A stretch of DNA of 64,000 nt, from the NCBI GenBank assembly GCA_009741485.1, contig CM019220.1, forward strand, positions 30,820,185 through 30,884,184, written 5' to 3'. Position numbers and translations under genes: made by a program. Below are positions 52,289 to 62,935 of this stretch, one piece after another. The stretch's first letter is position 1. Each line of letters opens with the position of its first letter. The notes beneath the pieces are model-generated. The model was given only the letters and a program-made list of their open reading frames with translations. It was not told the origin of the DNA and did not search any database. The stretch comes from Malurus cyaneus samueli. Lineage: Eukaryota; Chordata; Aves; Passeriformes; Maluridae.

Positions 52289-55200
52289 CATTAACAGAGG
52301 ATAAAGAAAAGAACTGAAAAACCTTTGAGTTATTCCAATAATAATCAGATGTCCTGTATGTAAGATAATAGGACATAGTGATGCACTGCCTTTAATAAAC
52401 CCAAGTGTTTAGGAAAATCAAACCCTACATAAAGCTTATTTACCTTTCCGATTTCAGAACCTTTTTCTTGGTAGGGGGAAAACAATCTTTCAGTGAAAGC
52501 TGCAGCAGTGCACTCACTGAAACTTCAAAAGCAACATTTTCTGTCCCCACAGTTTTAGTGGGGGACAGGAACCACAACATTTGCTTATGCCAAGTTATTA
52601 AAAATGTAAGCCTTCCCCATCCCAAGCACCCTACCACTCAATATCAACACTCAGGATTAAATACTGGCTCCCCAGCAGTCCCTCTCAAAAATAAGACTGG
52701 GACCTTGCTGGGACCAGCACATCAGCATTTTTTGCTCATGGCTTCTGTCATCCCCTCTGTCTGCCACTGCTGACAGTCACACAACACAGCTGGCTTAAAC
52801 CACCCCATAAATCTGAATTCAAGTCTACAAAGTGCTTCTCTGAGATATCCTTCCTCATATTCCCCATAACACCAATGCTATTTTCTGTTTGAATTCTATT
52901 GTTTTCTTAATGTCTGGGTAATTGAATCAAGTGTGGGTTATAGCATTGCTCCTAACCCAGGCTTGAAATCACGTAGAGAAGGGCTCATTTAATGGATCAT
53001 TGCTTGCTAACTTTATATAGCACTGCTTGGATTGCAAACCAGTTGTGTATCTTGTTACACAGCTGATGGTCTTGTAACCATGCTGCTGTATCAACTGAAA
53101 TTTATGGTTCTGCTTAAGATTTACTTTGGGAGTGATTTATTTTGTTTTCAAGAGTAATTTGTATTCTAAGAGGACCTGCTCTAGTAAAAGCTGAAATCAT
53201 TCTCCAAGAGGTTTACATAAGCAAAAATAAAAATTATAATGACAGTCTGTAATTTTCGTAGATGAACTTTTAATAGAAGTGCTCTAGTAAACAGCGACAA
53301 TTTGTGTTCACTTGTAGAATTAAATCACTTGATATGTTGATTCTATTGAATTAGTCACCTGTATAAGTCATGGCTGTTGACTATTGAATTTTTTTAAAAG
53401 GTCTCTATTGATTTTTAAGGATAAAATATATTTAAAGGGTGGCCCACTGATGTAATTCTGCTCATTATAAAGTGCTAAATAGCTGAAGGGGACTAAAAGA
53501 GTATTTGGGAAAAGAGAATCTATTTTTAACTAATTAGCTTCGAATCATTTGTCTAGCTAATCCATGTTCTCAATCTATGGCAAGGTTTGGAAGGTAATTG
53601 AAAACCAGTCTTGTAAGAAATGTGGTGATTGCCCTAAGTAGAAGAGATTCCAGTGCTCAGGAAAGAGGAGAAAATGGCACTGCAGGACCAGGGCACGACC
53701 AGTGAGCAGTCTCTGTGATGCCCTGAGTGTGTGTACACATAATTAATTCCCACACTGTAAATCAGACAACAAGCTCTTAAAAACACAATTCACTGATAAC
53801 TAGATCACAGAGATTAAACATCTTGAACTGAAACATTATTTTGTTGTAGGTAAACAGTATCACTGTGATTGTGATAGGCTTTTACATCTAGCCAATGTAG
53901 GAAGAAACACACCCCACAACCCCCTCCCCCCAAATATTTGCACCAATTTGAATTAATATTTATCCTGTTCAGTGTCAGTAATATGAAAATTTCTGTAATG
54001 ATCCAAATGCTATTGGAGTTTCAACATTTAAATGCCTTTCTTTAGTTTGCCTATATAATTAAGCTGCACACGAGCAAACAGACAGTATTCCTGGCTGTGT
54101 GGGGGGAGGTTGTTTGGGATTTTTATTTTCTTTGGGGTTTCTTTTAACATTTAAAAACCAGTCAATATTGCAATCCTGGAAGAGGATGAATAACGTATGG
54201 CTCTCTGAAACAGCATGTTACAGAAAACATCTTAAGATGCACTAACCCGCACTGAACAAATGTTATAAGCAAAGAGGCAGCATAAAGCCTTTTATCAAGG
54301 TAAAGCAGCCAAATAGACAATGTTCAAGAAAAGAGGTTATTTAGCAGAGAGCCAAGAATTGGATAAAAATTTAGAAAACTTTTGTGCTCTGCCAAAATTC
54401 ATGTGGGTTAAAACAGAAAGGAAGCAAAAGGTGAGGAGATGAGGTAAACCTACCTGAAAACAAGACTTTGAAAGAATCCAGCATATTTCTTTCAAATTTT
54501 ATGATATCAAACTACTTTTTCTACATTCCTGAACTCTTTCTCTGTCATTCCTTTGTTTCTTGTAAATTCTTTAAAATCTTTTTTTTTTTATAGTAGATAT
54601 TCCCATATTCTAAGAATCTGGTGAGTTTATTGGTTTCTAGCATGACTTTTAATCCCACATCAAATATGCTTGGAAATTGGGACTGTTGTGAATTGTAATG
54701 TGTAATTTATGGAGGAGTGTGCAATTTCTGTAGTCATATCTCACTTCCTCTTAAACCTCTGTTATCTGAAGCCTTGTCTCAATGAAACCAAGTTTCTGGT
54801 GTGTTTCTGAAAACTCACAGAAGGTTTGTGCTCAGCACCAGGGGATAGAGTCTGCAAAAAAAATAGTATTCCAAATGCAATGGATCCACCTCACGTAGAA
54901 AAATCTCTATCTCACTCTGCATTCCTTTGTTCTAATAGGATGCAGTGTGTGCAGTTATTTTCCTCATGCTTTAAAAAGAGTCAGGAACATAACAGCAATT
55001 TGTAGCTTTGGATCTTGTAGTTGTTGGAATCTCCACAAAAACTGCTGTGCAACTTCCTGATTAGAAGCACTTTATAAAAGATAGTTATTGTGGTTTTCAT
55101 CCACAAAGAAAAAAAAACTGAGTAGATATACTTTTAATTATCTGCTAAGATGAAACGAATGTTTTTGAGAAAGAGTGCATATCAAATCAACTCTAATTAA

Positions 55201-56314
55201 CATGAGAAGACAAAAACCAAACAAGTGGCATCTACTTGATTTTATTTGTATTTCTCTACATTCTGCAGCCAAGTCAGTCATCTTTTAAGTAACCTCACTT
55301 TACTTAAATGTACTATTCCCATAAATGATTCCTTAAGTGCAACAAGCCCATTAAAATATGGCTGTAAATGGGACAATGTAAACATTCCAAGACTTTGCTT
55401 CTATCTCCAATTCTCCATCACAATTTCCACCCCAATTTTCATAGGAGAACGTTGATGTTTCCAGATCCCTTCTCTTTATCTACTGTTCTGCTAGCTCTCC
55501 ATGAAAGAACTGTTTGTTTATTGTGCCACTGAATTAAGCAGAAGTCGGTACCACAAATAAAGCAGTAGCAACACTGAAATGGATTTTGTCTCCTTCCTGT
55601 AACTTTCCCCCAAATAAATATTTGCCCTCCTCATCCTTTGAAAGATGCTGATGCTTGGAAAATCTGCGATGAACAAAGCTGAAAAATCCACACTGGTCAT
55701 AATCTATTTTGATGAAACTCCAACGAAGTTAATAGAATCATTCTCGTTAGGATATTTCAATGAAAAATGTTTCACCAAATAGCCTGAAAGCAAAATTACT
55801 TTTTTGCAAGGTATTAGTGTTGATATATTTAGCCAATATACTTTTCTTGGAGGGAAGTGACTAGTATAACATTATTCTGTGGATTCCCCAGGGATGCAAA
55901 ACTTTTTCTTTTTAAGCCCTAAGGGATCCATTCAGGTACAAAAAGCAAGCAGCACCAGGGATTTAAATTTAAGTCTGAAGTAATTGGGTTGTGAGCTCAG
56001 CCTGCCAAGGTAAGATTTGCTCCTTTGGGCATGCTCCTGCATGCTGCCACAATCCTGGTTTTCCCCTGGAGTTATTTCTACTCCAACACCTGCAAGGACA
56101 CAGCAGGGCAGGAGAATGCTGCAGTACTTCTGACGACCAAATGTTATGTGAAATTCTTCCAGTTAAAAGTTCTCTCAAGTTCTCTCTTTGGAAGCAGAAA
56201 ATAAGACATTTTTTTTCTCTTAGGAACTTCCAAGGCAGTTCTTGTTCGATGTTCAAGTCCAGAATAATTTCTTTTTCTTTCTGCCTCACTAGTGAAATTG
56301 CTCATAGTGGGAGC
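52289..56314. other. AT-rich non-coding DNA, no gene seen
   Basis: No gene supported. Frames of 122 codons (52,405-52,773 plus), 106 codons (55,969-56,289 minus) and the first half of a 160-codon frame (55,991-56,473 plus) lack recognisable domains, and two of these overlap on opposite strands. A C-rich run (CCCCCTCCCCCC) lies near 53,920. Confidence 0.55.
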
Positions 56315-56440
56315 TTTGGTTTTCAGTTTAGGTTTGAGATTTGGTTCTTTTTCATTTTATTTATTTGGGATTTTGTTAATTATTTAATTATTGGTTGGTT
56401 GGTTTGCTCTCTGGTTTGGTTTTTAGTTTGTTTTGCTCAG
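56315..56440. repeat. T/G-rich low-complexity stretch
   Basis: The plus strand is dominated by TTGGTT, TTTATTT and GGTTTG words with no fixed period. The hydrophobic Phe/Leu/Trp-rich C-terminal half of the 160-codon frame here is a by-product of this composition and should not be read as a membrane segment. Confidence 0.6.
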
Positions 56441-56957
56441 AAAAGACTGTCAGTCATCTCGTTAGCCCTGTAATTCAGAAACCACTTGAATAACAAGAGC
56501 TTGTATTGTTTTGTCATTTTTATTGAACAGGATCTCTCAGCACGCAGCAGGCAGACTAATGTCACTGGCCATCATTTAACTACTCATGCCCTCTCTAATT
56601 CATTCCCTCAAGTTGTAGAATTGATATTAACTTTTAAGAACTGGACACTAAGATAAATGATTTTGGTTTTGTTTTACCTTGAAATAAGAAAAAGGTCAGA
56701 AATCATTTATCTTGGCATGACAGAACCTGACCAGGCAAACAGAACTTTCTGACAATGTGCTTAGGGGAGGAGCTCATTGTTCTCTCCAGCTGAAACACCT
56801 GGATCTTGAACCTTGAAGCCTTCTCCCCAGTTCTGCTTCCTCATGAATTCTCCCTGCTGTGCACTGATTTAAAGAGACTAAAAGGTGATTGAGGCAGAGA
56901 CATTAGCTCTTTCCCTCTGGTTCAGCCGCCTCATCCTTTGCAGTATGAAGGGGACTG
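56441..56957. other. Non-coding DNA, no gene seen
   Basis: No recognised gene or repeat. Confidence 0.6.
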
Positions 56958-56998
56958 GGATCTGATATTTGGAATATAGCTCTGATATTTGGAATTAT
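56958..56998. repeat. Short 22-bp tandem duplication
   Basis: TCTGATATTTGGAAT occurs at about 56,961 and again at about 56,983, i.e. two copies with a 22-base period. Probably slippage; no function implied. Confidence 0.75.
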
Positions 56999-58078
56999 TG
57001 GACAAATTACAAAGCAACCCCAAAGGTGTCTCAATAAAAACTGCAGTCCTGTGTTTTGCCATGATCCCCCAAAACACACTCTGCATTGCCAGGACACACA
57101 CTCCAGATCTCCCATCTCGTGGTCAAATAAGACTCGACTTCCTTTTGGATTTTTTTTCTTCTGCATTTCTCTAAAAATTTGCTTGAAAACTGATATGAAT
57201 CAATCTGGTTTTGCAAGAAGAGCCACAGAACACCCACAACTTTTTAATGATGTCAATTATTTACTAGACAATAGTAGAACTGGGGAAAAACCTGACAGCC
57301 TGTCACAGACAATGCTGGCAAAGTTGTTTAAATCATCTCTAGGCATGTTCTAATTTAGCTCATTATTAATTTCCTGCCAGGAAATCACTGCCCTAAACCT
57401 CTCTAATTCAGACATAAGTCATTCTAAACTCTCACACAGACAGCTGATTGAACCCAAGACTTCTGTCTCATTACAAAACCCAGACTCTTTCAGGCAGAAG
57501 ACTGTTCTAGGCATTTAATATTTTGAAACAAAATGTACTGTATAATTAATTGAGTATGAAATGCGTTGTTCATCACAGAATTAGTTTATCTTTTCAAGAG
57601 TTTTCTGGCTGTATGCAATCAATCATTCACATTTCACAAACTGCTGTAGGTTTATGAATTTTCACTTTTGATACAATTGAGTTCTAACTGTGTTGCAAAA
57701 TGAATACAAAATGCTATCTGGAGGCAAACTGAGTGAAGCCCCTCTTGTTCTATCTGGTAAAATAGAATGTTAGGTCATTAATCATCTTCTTCATCACTTC
57801 TCATTTTTTCCAGCAAATAATTTGTATTCCAGCCATGTGGGGGATACTAGCAGAGAACAAATAAATCTGAACTGACAAAGCAGGAAATATTTCCTAATTA
57901 TTTAGACTGCTGAAGAGAGCTGCAAAGCAGAGACAAAGAAAACCCACAGAAAGATTGCTTTGTGAATCATTTCATTTGCTGGGCATGAGATGTGCCTGTC
58001 ATGTCAACTTCAGTTACTAAATTTCTTCAAAAGACAAGGAAATGGGGTGCCACCAAGGAGGAGACACCTGAGTGCCCA
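56999..58078. other. AT-rich non-coding DNA, no gene seen
   Basis: A 100-codon plus frame (57,051-57,353) and an 87-codon minus frame overlap. Neither resembles a known family. No RNA gene seen. Confidence 0.55.
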
Positions 58079-58106
58079 CTCTTTACACCTCATAAGGTGT
58101 AAAGAG
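58079..58106. repeat. Perfect 12-bp-stem hairpin with 4-nt loop
   Basis: CTCTTTACACCT and AGGTGTAAAGAG are exact reverse complements around a CATA loop. The core TTACACCT/AGGTGTAA is close to a T-box factor half-site (AGGTGTGA-type) in inverted arrangement. No adjacent gene is visible. The stem is longer than expected by chance at any one place, but a genome contains many such sites. Confidence 0.85.
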
Positions 58107-61100
58107 GAGTCAGCCTCTGCTTGAAAGGGTCAGAGTATTTATTCTGAAATAGAAGGTAAGATGTCAAATTCTCACCCACTTTCTGCCTTCTGCTATGGGC
58201 CAAACAATGTACTGAGAAAATACTGCTTCATGACATTGATCTCTGTTTCACCCCTTTTTTTGAACTGATAGAAAAATAAGTGACCACAGCCAGAACTGGG
58301 TTGTGTTTTCCAGCCTGCAACCTGCCTTAGCAGATCACATGGAGGAGTGGAGCTTTTAGATACATTTTCCCCCCTTCCCTCATACCCCTTTTACAGTAAA
58401 ATTGAATCCTGTGTCCCCTCACCAATGCCAAAAGGGCAAATCATACCCAAAACTATAACAGAAAACTGTATTCCTGTACCAGCGCTGGAAATCAAACACA
58501 TATTAAAAACACCCCTTGCCAGCTACTGAGGTTATGATGACAGCATGAATTTGTCTCTGCACAAGAAATTCTTTGCACAAGAAATACCAAAGAACTTTCT
58601 TTAACCAGGGCCTAGAGAAACTGAGCACTCTTCTTCCAGACAGAGCCTTTGTTACAGAAGGAGTGACGGCTGTAGGAAAAATGCCTGCAGAATAAACAAC
58701 ATTTTCTACTCCACTAGGTGCTATAATAACAACCTATAGTCTTTCAGGAGATCTTGCTGGTGGATTTGTGCTGTTTTGATGATAGCTGTCGATTCACAGC
58801 TCCTCAGACCATTTGACAATAGGGCCCCTACTGTGCTATATAAAACATGCACTTTAGCTTTAAAAGCTCAAACCTTTAATCAAATTCGAAATGCCAGAGT
58901 AGAAATTTCAAATCACTGTCAGTATGACTTCACTCACGTCTTCAAGTCTGGCAGTCTCAAAAATACTTTCTGAACTATATAGTATCAAATGGAATTTGCT
59001 TAAGCACAGTGCTGAGAAATTTTAATAAGGAGCAATTTATATTCCTTTGTTTCTCTGATCACATGGAGAGAAAGTTGAGCCATGTTTTCACTGGTTTTGC
59101 TTCTTTCAGTTAAAGCCTCAAACCATTTTGATCTTTACCATTCTGGTTTTCAATGACAGGACAGTATTTTTTTAGCATTTTTAAAATTAAACAGATGGAC
59201 TGAAAAAATTATACTAAAAAATTCTAATGTTCAGCTTTTGAGTTACCCATTACTAACGCTGTATTGTACCACAACACCTTTAATGGCCGATCTTTAACAC
59301 TTTCCCCCAATAAATAAATGCAAAACAAACTTTATCAACCAAAAAATCAGATTTCCAGATTCCACATTTCTACTTTTCATTCAGAACCCAAACCACAAGA
59401 GATAATTAAAGTTCCTATCATCCTTATCCTTCAGACAGGAATCCAGCTAGTATTGAGCCATGGACATTGGTGTTTTGAGGTCATTTTCTTTGCACTGAGG
59501 TTGCAGTATCCCTCTGCCAGAGGGGAGGACAACCTGCATATGGCAACAAATTCTCCTGCAAGTGTCACCAATTTCTGAGTAACAGCCACAAAATCATTAT
59601 CCTGAAAATATGGACTTTATTAATTAATTAACTGTGTCCACTGACATGGAATAACTAGGTTATCCATGAAATCTAGCCTGATTTCAGGTGTGGCCAAATC
59701 TTTTTCAAGATCTTTTTGATCTCTTTTTTGTTTTTTCAGCAATCAAGAACCTCTGAGGGCCTAAATGAGATCAGCTAAAGGGAGCAACCACTGGTTCAGG
59801 TGTAACTGCAGTCTCAGAGGCTTCCTGTTGAAATCCATGAAATTCATCTGTATTCTTCAACATGCTTGGGAGAAGTGATTCACCCCATTCCCTGCACCCA
59901 TGCAGAAGACAAAACTCCCCAGCTGAAACTCCTGGCTGGGTTCAGCACTAGATTTTTGCAGCCAGGACAGGGTGTTTTATCACAGCTGCCAGAGTCCAGC
60001 TATGGTGACTCCTCTGAAATACAGTTTCAAGCAAAAACCTAAATCCACTGCTCACCTAAAGTACAAACCTCTCATAGCAGCATTATATAACAAACATAAA
60101 CCTCTCAGTGCACCAATGCAATTCACAGGTGGTACTAAATTAAAAATTCTAAACATCATGAGAGTAGAGACAGAGCAACAAAGTACCCAAGATTAAAATT
60201 TTCAGAAAATAATTAAAGGAAGAACACCAAAGAATGCAAACAAACCATAAGAGGAGAGAAACTGAAAGATGAAGATCCAAGATGTAATATTGAAAGATAG
60301 AAAGGAATAATATATGTAGAGATGAATTGATGTATAGCCAGGGGAAAGAAAAAAAAAGGTGCTTTATGAACCTTTTAAGGTGCAAAAGAGGCAAAGCAAG
60401 GATATGGAAATACCATGGTAAAATCCTGCTTTCCAAAGTTACAAAATAGAGTTTCAAAAAAAAGTGTTTACATAAAAAACAGTGAAAGAACCATAGCATG
60501 CAATTCACCAAAAAGACTAAATAAAACAATTACCATATAAAAGTATTTCAGCAACCCACAAAAGGCTCAAAGATGGCTAGTGCAAGGAATAAAATAATTA
60601 TTCACTGTGTTAAATAAAAAAAAAGTGAAGGCTGAATTTAAGAAATCAACTCTGAAATTGAGTTTACTAGAATGCTTAGCAATGCTGCAAAGGGCACATT
60701 GAAATCAGGCCATCAACTGGGACTTAAATATGAAATACCCACGTGTCAGTGGCATTTCCAATACATTACTTAATTTATTTTGAAAATTGTATGCAAATAT
60801 CTGGTGAACAAGTGAATCTATATCTCATTTAATGAATTTTACCTTTAAGTGAATAGTCAAGAATCAATTATTTCTGAACAATTTCTCAGTAAAGATATCT
60901 TAATAAACAAGCATGCAAACATATAGTGGCAAATACTCTGATGAATATGCAAAACACATGAAGAGTTCATGAGTATTTCCTGAAAACTTTTAATTAAGTC
61001 CTCGTCCAATCAAAGGACAGAAACATCACTTAGTAATGCTCACAAAACAAATCCCAAACTGCAAATCATGATCATGATATGGGATAATCTGAGCACTCTT

Positions 61101-61667
61101 TCTGTAGGCTAAAATTAAATAATTCAAAGAAAAGTAGCACCAAATTAAGATGTCTTTAGAGATGACTCTGGAATTAGACAGATTGACAATTTCCAAAAAA
61201 TTTTATTTGCATGTTTTGGGTTTGGTTTTGTTTTGGTTTTTTTTTTAATCCTGACAAAAATACCTCTCCTTTTCCTTTATGTCACAGCTTCTTGGTATTT
61301 AGTGAGCCTGACTGCTCAAGGCTCCAGTGTGTCCCATGCAGTCAGGTATTGCCTGGCATTTCTGAGCCCAAAGCTCTTCCCCAGCAGCACTCAGGAGACA
61401 GCACGTATGCAGGGGCATGGCAAGGTCCTGCCCTGGCTGCCACACCAGTCAATTTGGGACAGATTATGTCACTTGGAGAGCACAATCAACTTAAAATTTT
61501 TATTTCAGAGGACAAACCAATAAATCACAGTAGCTTCAGATGACCATTAAGCTTGTCAAGATTTCACTTTCCTACTTACATTTCTTGTGACTTGACTCCA
61601 CACAAGAATTTTGATGATGGCCATGTAATGTAATGCCAGGCTGACCTTTCCAGTCAGGAGAGGCTCA
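58107..61667. other. AT-rich non-coding DNA, no gene seen
   Basis: Unique-looking AT-rich sequence. It includes the 14-base palindrome ATCATGATCATGAT at 61,065-61,078, a T/G-rich stretch near 61,215-61,250 and a GC-richer patch at about 61,310-61,440. Frames up to 126 codons (60,149-60,529 minus) are Phe/Leu-rich and unrecognised. Confidence 0.55.
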
Positions 61668-61672
61668 CTAGG
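61668..61672. repeat. LTR target-site duplication CTAGG, left
   Basis: CTAGG directly precedes the TGTGTTGG start of the plus-strand LTR and is repeated exactly at 62,931-62,935, just after the array-derived end of the element. A 5-base duplication fits ERVL-type integration. Confidence 0.7.
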
Positions 61673-61856
61673 TGTGTTGGTTTTACTTGGGTCAGTATTT
61701 GGAAGTGGGGGGACCAAAAAGATGGCTCCTGTGAGAAGCTTCTGGAGGCTTCCACCATGTCCAGCAGAGCCAATTGCTGTTGGCTCTGAGGATGCTGGAC
61801 ATGCCACTGACCAAACCTGGGCCAACTGGAGATGGTGGTTACACCTCTGTGAAAAC

Positions 61857-61865
61857 ATATTTAAG
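61857..61865 (+). promoter_or_regulatory. TATA-like box of the plus-strand LTR
   Basis: ATATTTAAG lies about 185 bases from the LTR start, matching the position and sequence of the box in the minus-strand copy. The minisatellite begins about 140 bases downstream, so any transcript starting here would run straight into the array. Promoter activity is inferred, not shown. Confidence 0.5.
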
Positions 61866-62001
61866 AAGAAATCAAAACAAGGGAGAAATCAAAACATAGT
61901 AGTTTTGCCAGAGGGGGAGGAGGAGAATATGTGAGGGATACCAAGGTCAGTGGAGAAGGAGGGGGAGGAGCTGCTCCAGGCACCGGAGCTGGGATTCCTT
62001 T

Positions 62002-62919
62002 GCAGCCCATGGTGACCATGGTGGAGCAGGCTGTCCCCTGCAGCCCATGGTGACCATGGTGGAGCAGGCTGTCCCCCTGCAGCCCATGGTGACCATGGTG
62101 GAGCAGGCTGTCCCCTGCAGCCCATGGTGACCATGGTGGAGCAGGCTGTCCCCTGCAGCCCATGGTGACCATGGTGGAGCAGGCTGTCCCCTGCAGCCCA
62201 TGGTGACCATGGTGGAGCAGGCTGTCCCCCTGCAGCCCACGGTGACCATGGTGGAGCAGGCTGTCCCCCTGCAGCCCATGGTGACCATGGTGGAGCAGGC
62301 TGTCCCCCTGCAGCCCATGGGACCATGGTGGAGCAGGCTGTCCCCTCAGCCATGGTGACCATGGTGGAGCAGGCTGTCCCCTGCAGCCCATGTGACCATG
62401 GTGGAGCAGCTGTCCCCTGCAGGTGACCATGGTGAGCAGGCTGTCCCCTGCAGCCCATGTGACCATTGGTGGAGCAGGCTGTCCCCTGCAGCCCATTGTG
62501 ACCATGGTGGAGCAGGCGTCCCCCTGCAGCCCATGGTACCATGGTGGAGAGGCTGTCCCCATGGTGACCAGGTGACACAGCTGTCCCCTGCAGCCCATGG
62601 TGACCATGGTGGAGCAGGCTGTCCCCTGCAGCCATGGTGACCATGTGGAGCAGGCTGTCCCCCTGCAGCCCATGGTGACCATTGTGGAGCAGGCTGTCCC
62701 CTGCCAGGTGACCTGGTGGAGCAGGCTGTCCCCTGCAGCCATGGTGACCATGGTGGAGCAGGCTGTCCCCTGCAGCCCATGTGACCATGGTGGAGCAGGC
62801 TGCCCTAGACCATGGTGACCATGGTGGAGCAGGCTGTCCCCCTGCAGCCCATGGTGACCATGGTGGAGCAGGCTGTCCCCCTGCAGCCCATGGTGACCAT
62901 GGTGGAGCAGGCTGTCCCC
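62002..62919 (+). repeat. 38/39-bp minisatellite inside LTR, about 24-25 units
   Basis: The unit is GCAGCCCATGGTGACCATGG, then TGGAGCAGGCTGTCCCCT, with 38 bases when four Cs precede the final CT and 39 when five do. GCAGGCTG at 62,103 and 62,141 shows the 38-base spacing. The first nine units and last three are clean. Units between about 62,310 and 62,810 carry many single-base losses (for example CATGTGACC, GGAGCAGCTG, GCAGGCGTCC). Each full unit contains CCATGGT-G-ACCATGG, a one-base-loop inverted repeat. Open frames of 296 and 444 codons on the minus strand, with Gln-Pro-Ala-Pro-Pro-Trp-Ser-Pro-Trp repeats, are by-products of the stop-free unit. Confidence 0.95.
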
Positions 62920-62930
62920 CGGCGTTCAGG

Positions 62931-62935
62931 CTAGG
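62931..62935. repeat. LTR target-site duplication CTAGG, right
   Basis: An exact match to 61,668-61,672. The pair brackets the LTR-plus-array unit. Confidence 0.7.

Larger units (their letters stand above)
61673..62930 (+). mobile_element. Endogenous retrovirus LTR copy, 3' part missing, with array
   Basis: The copy begins TGTGTTGGTTTTACTTGG and follows the LTR at 29,204-30,735 (opposite strand) closely for about 310 bases, including GAAGTGGGGGGACCAAAAAG, GATGGCTCCTGTGAGAAGC, a TATA-like ATATTTAAG and GTGAGGGATACCAAGGTCAG. A 38/39-bp minisatellite then fills 62,002-62,919. The element stops at ..CCCCCGGCGTTCAGG. It lacks the region that in the other copy holds the AATAAA signal and R/U5 end. 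Yet it is flanked by exact CTAGG repeats, so it looks like an integrated unit with an internal deletion near its 3' end and not a random truncation. The terminal CA may be the CA of GTTCA two bases inside the inferred edge. No viral protein genes remain. Confidence 0.75.

Noticed and set aside
55991..56473. Plus-strand 160-codon frame with a hydrophobic C-terminus (possible membrane protein)
   Set aside because: The hydrophobic end is translated T/G-rich low-complexity DNA. The N-terminal part has no signal or domain, and a 106-codon frame overlaps on the other strand.
29204..62930. The two LTRs as the ends of a single 33-kb provirus
   Set aside because: They are in opposite orientation, the DNA between them shows no viral genes, and each has its own candidate target-site duplication.
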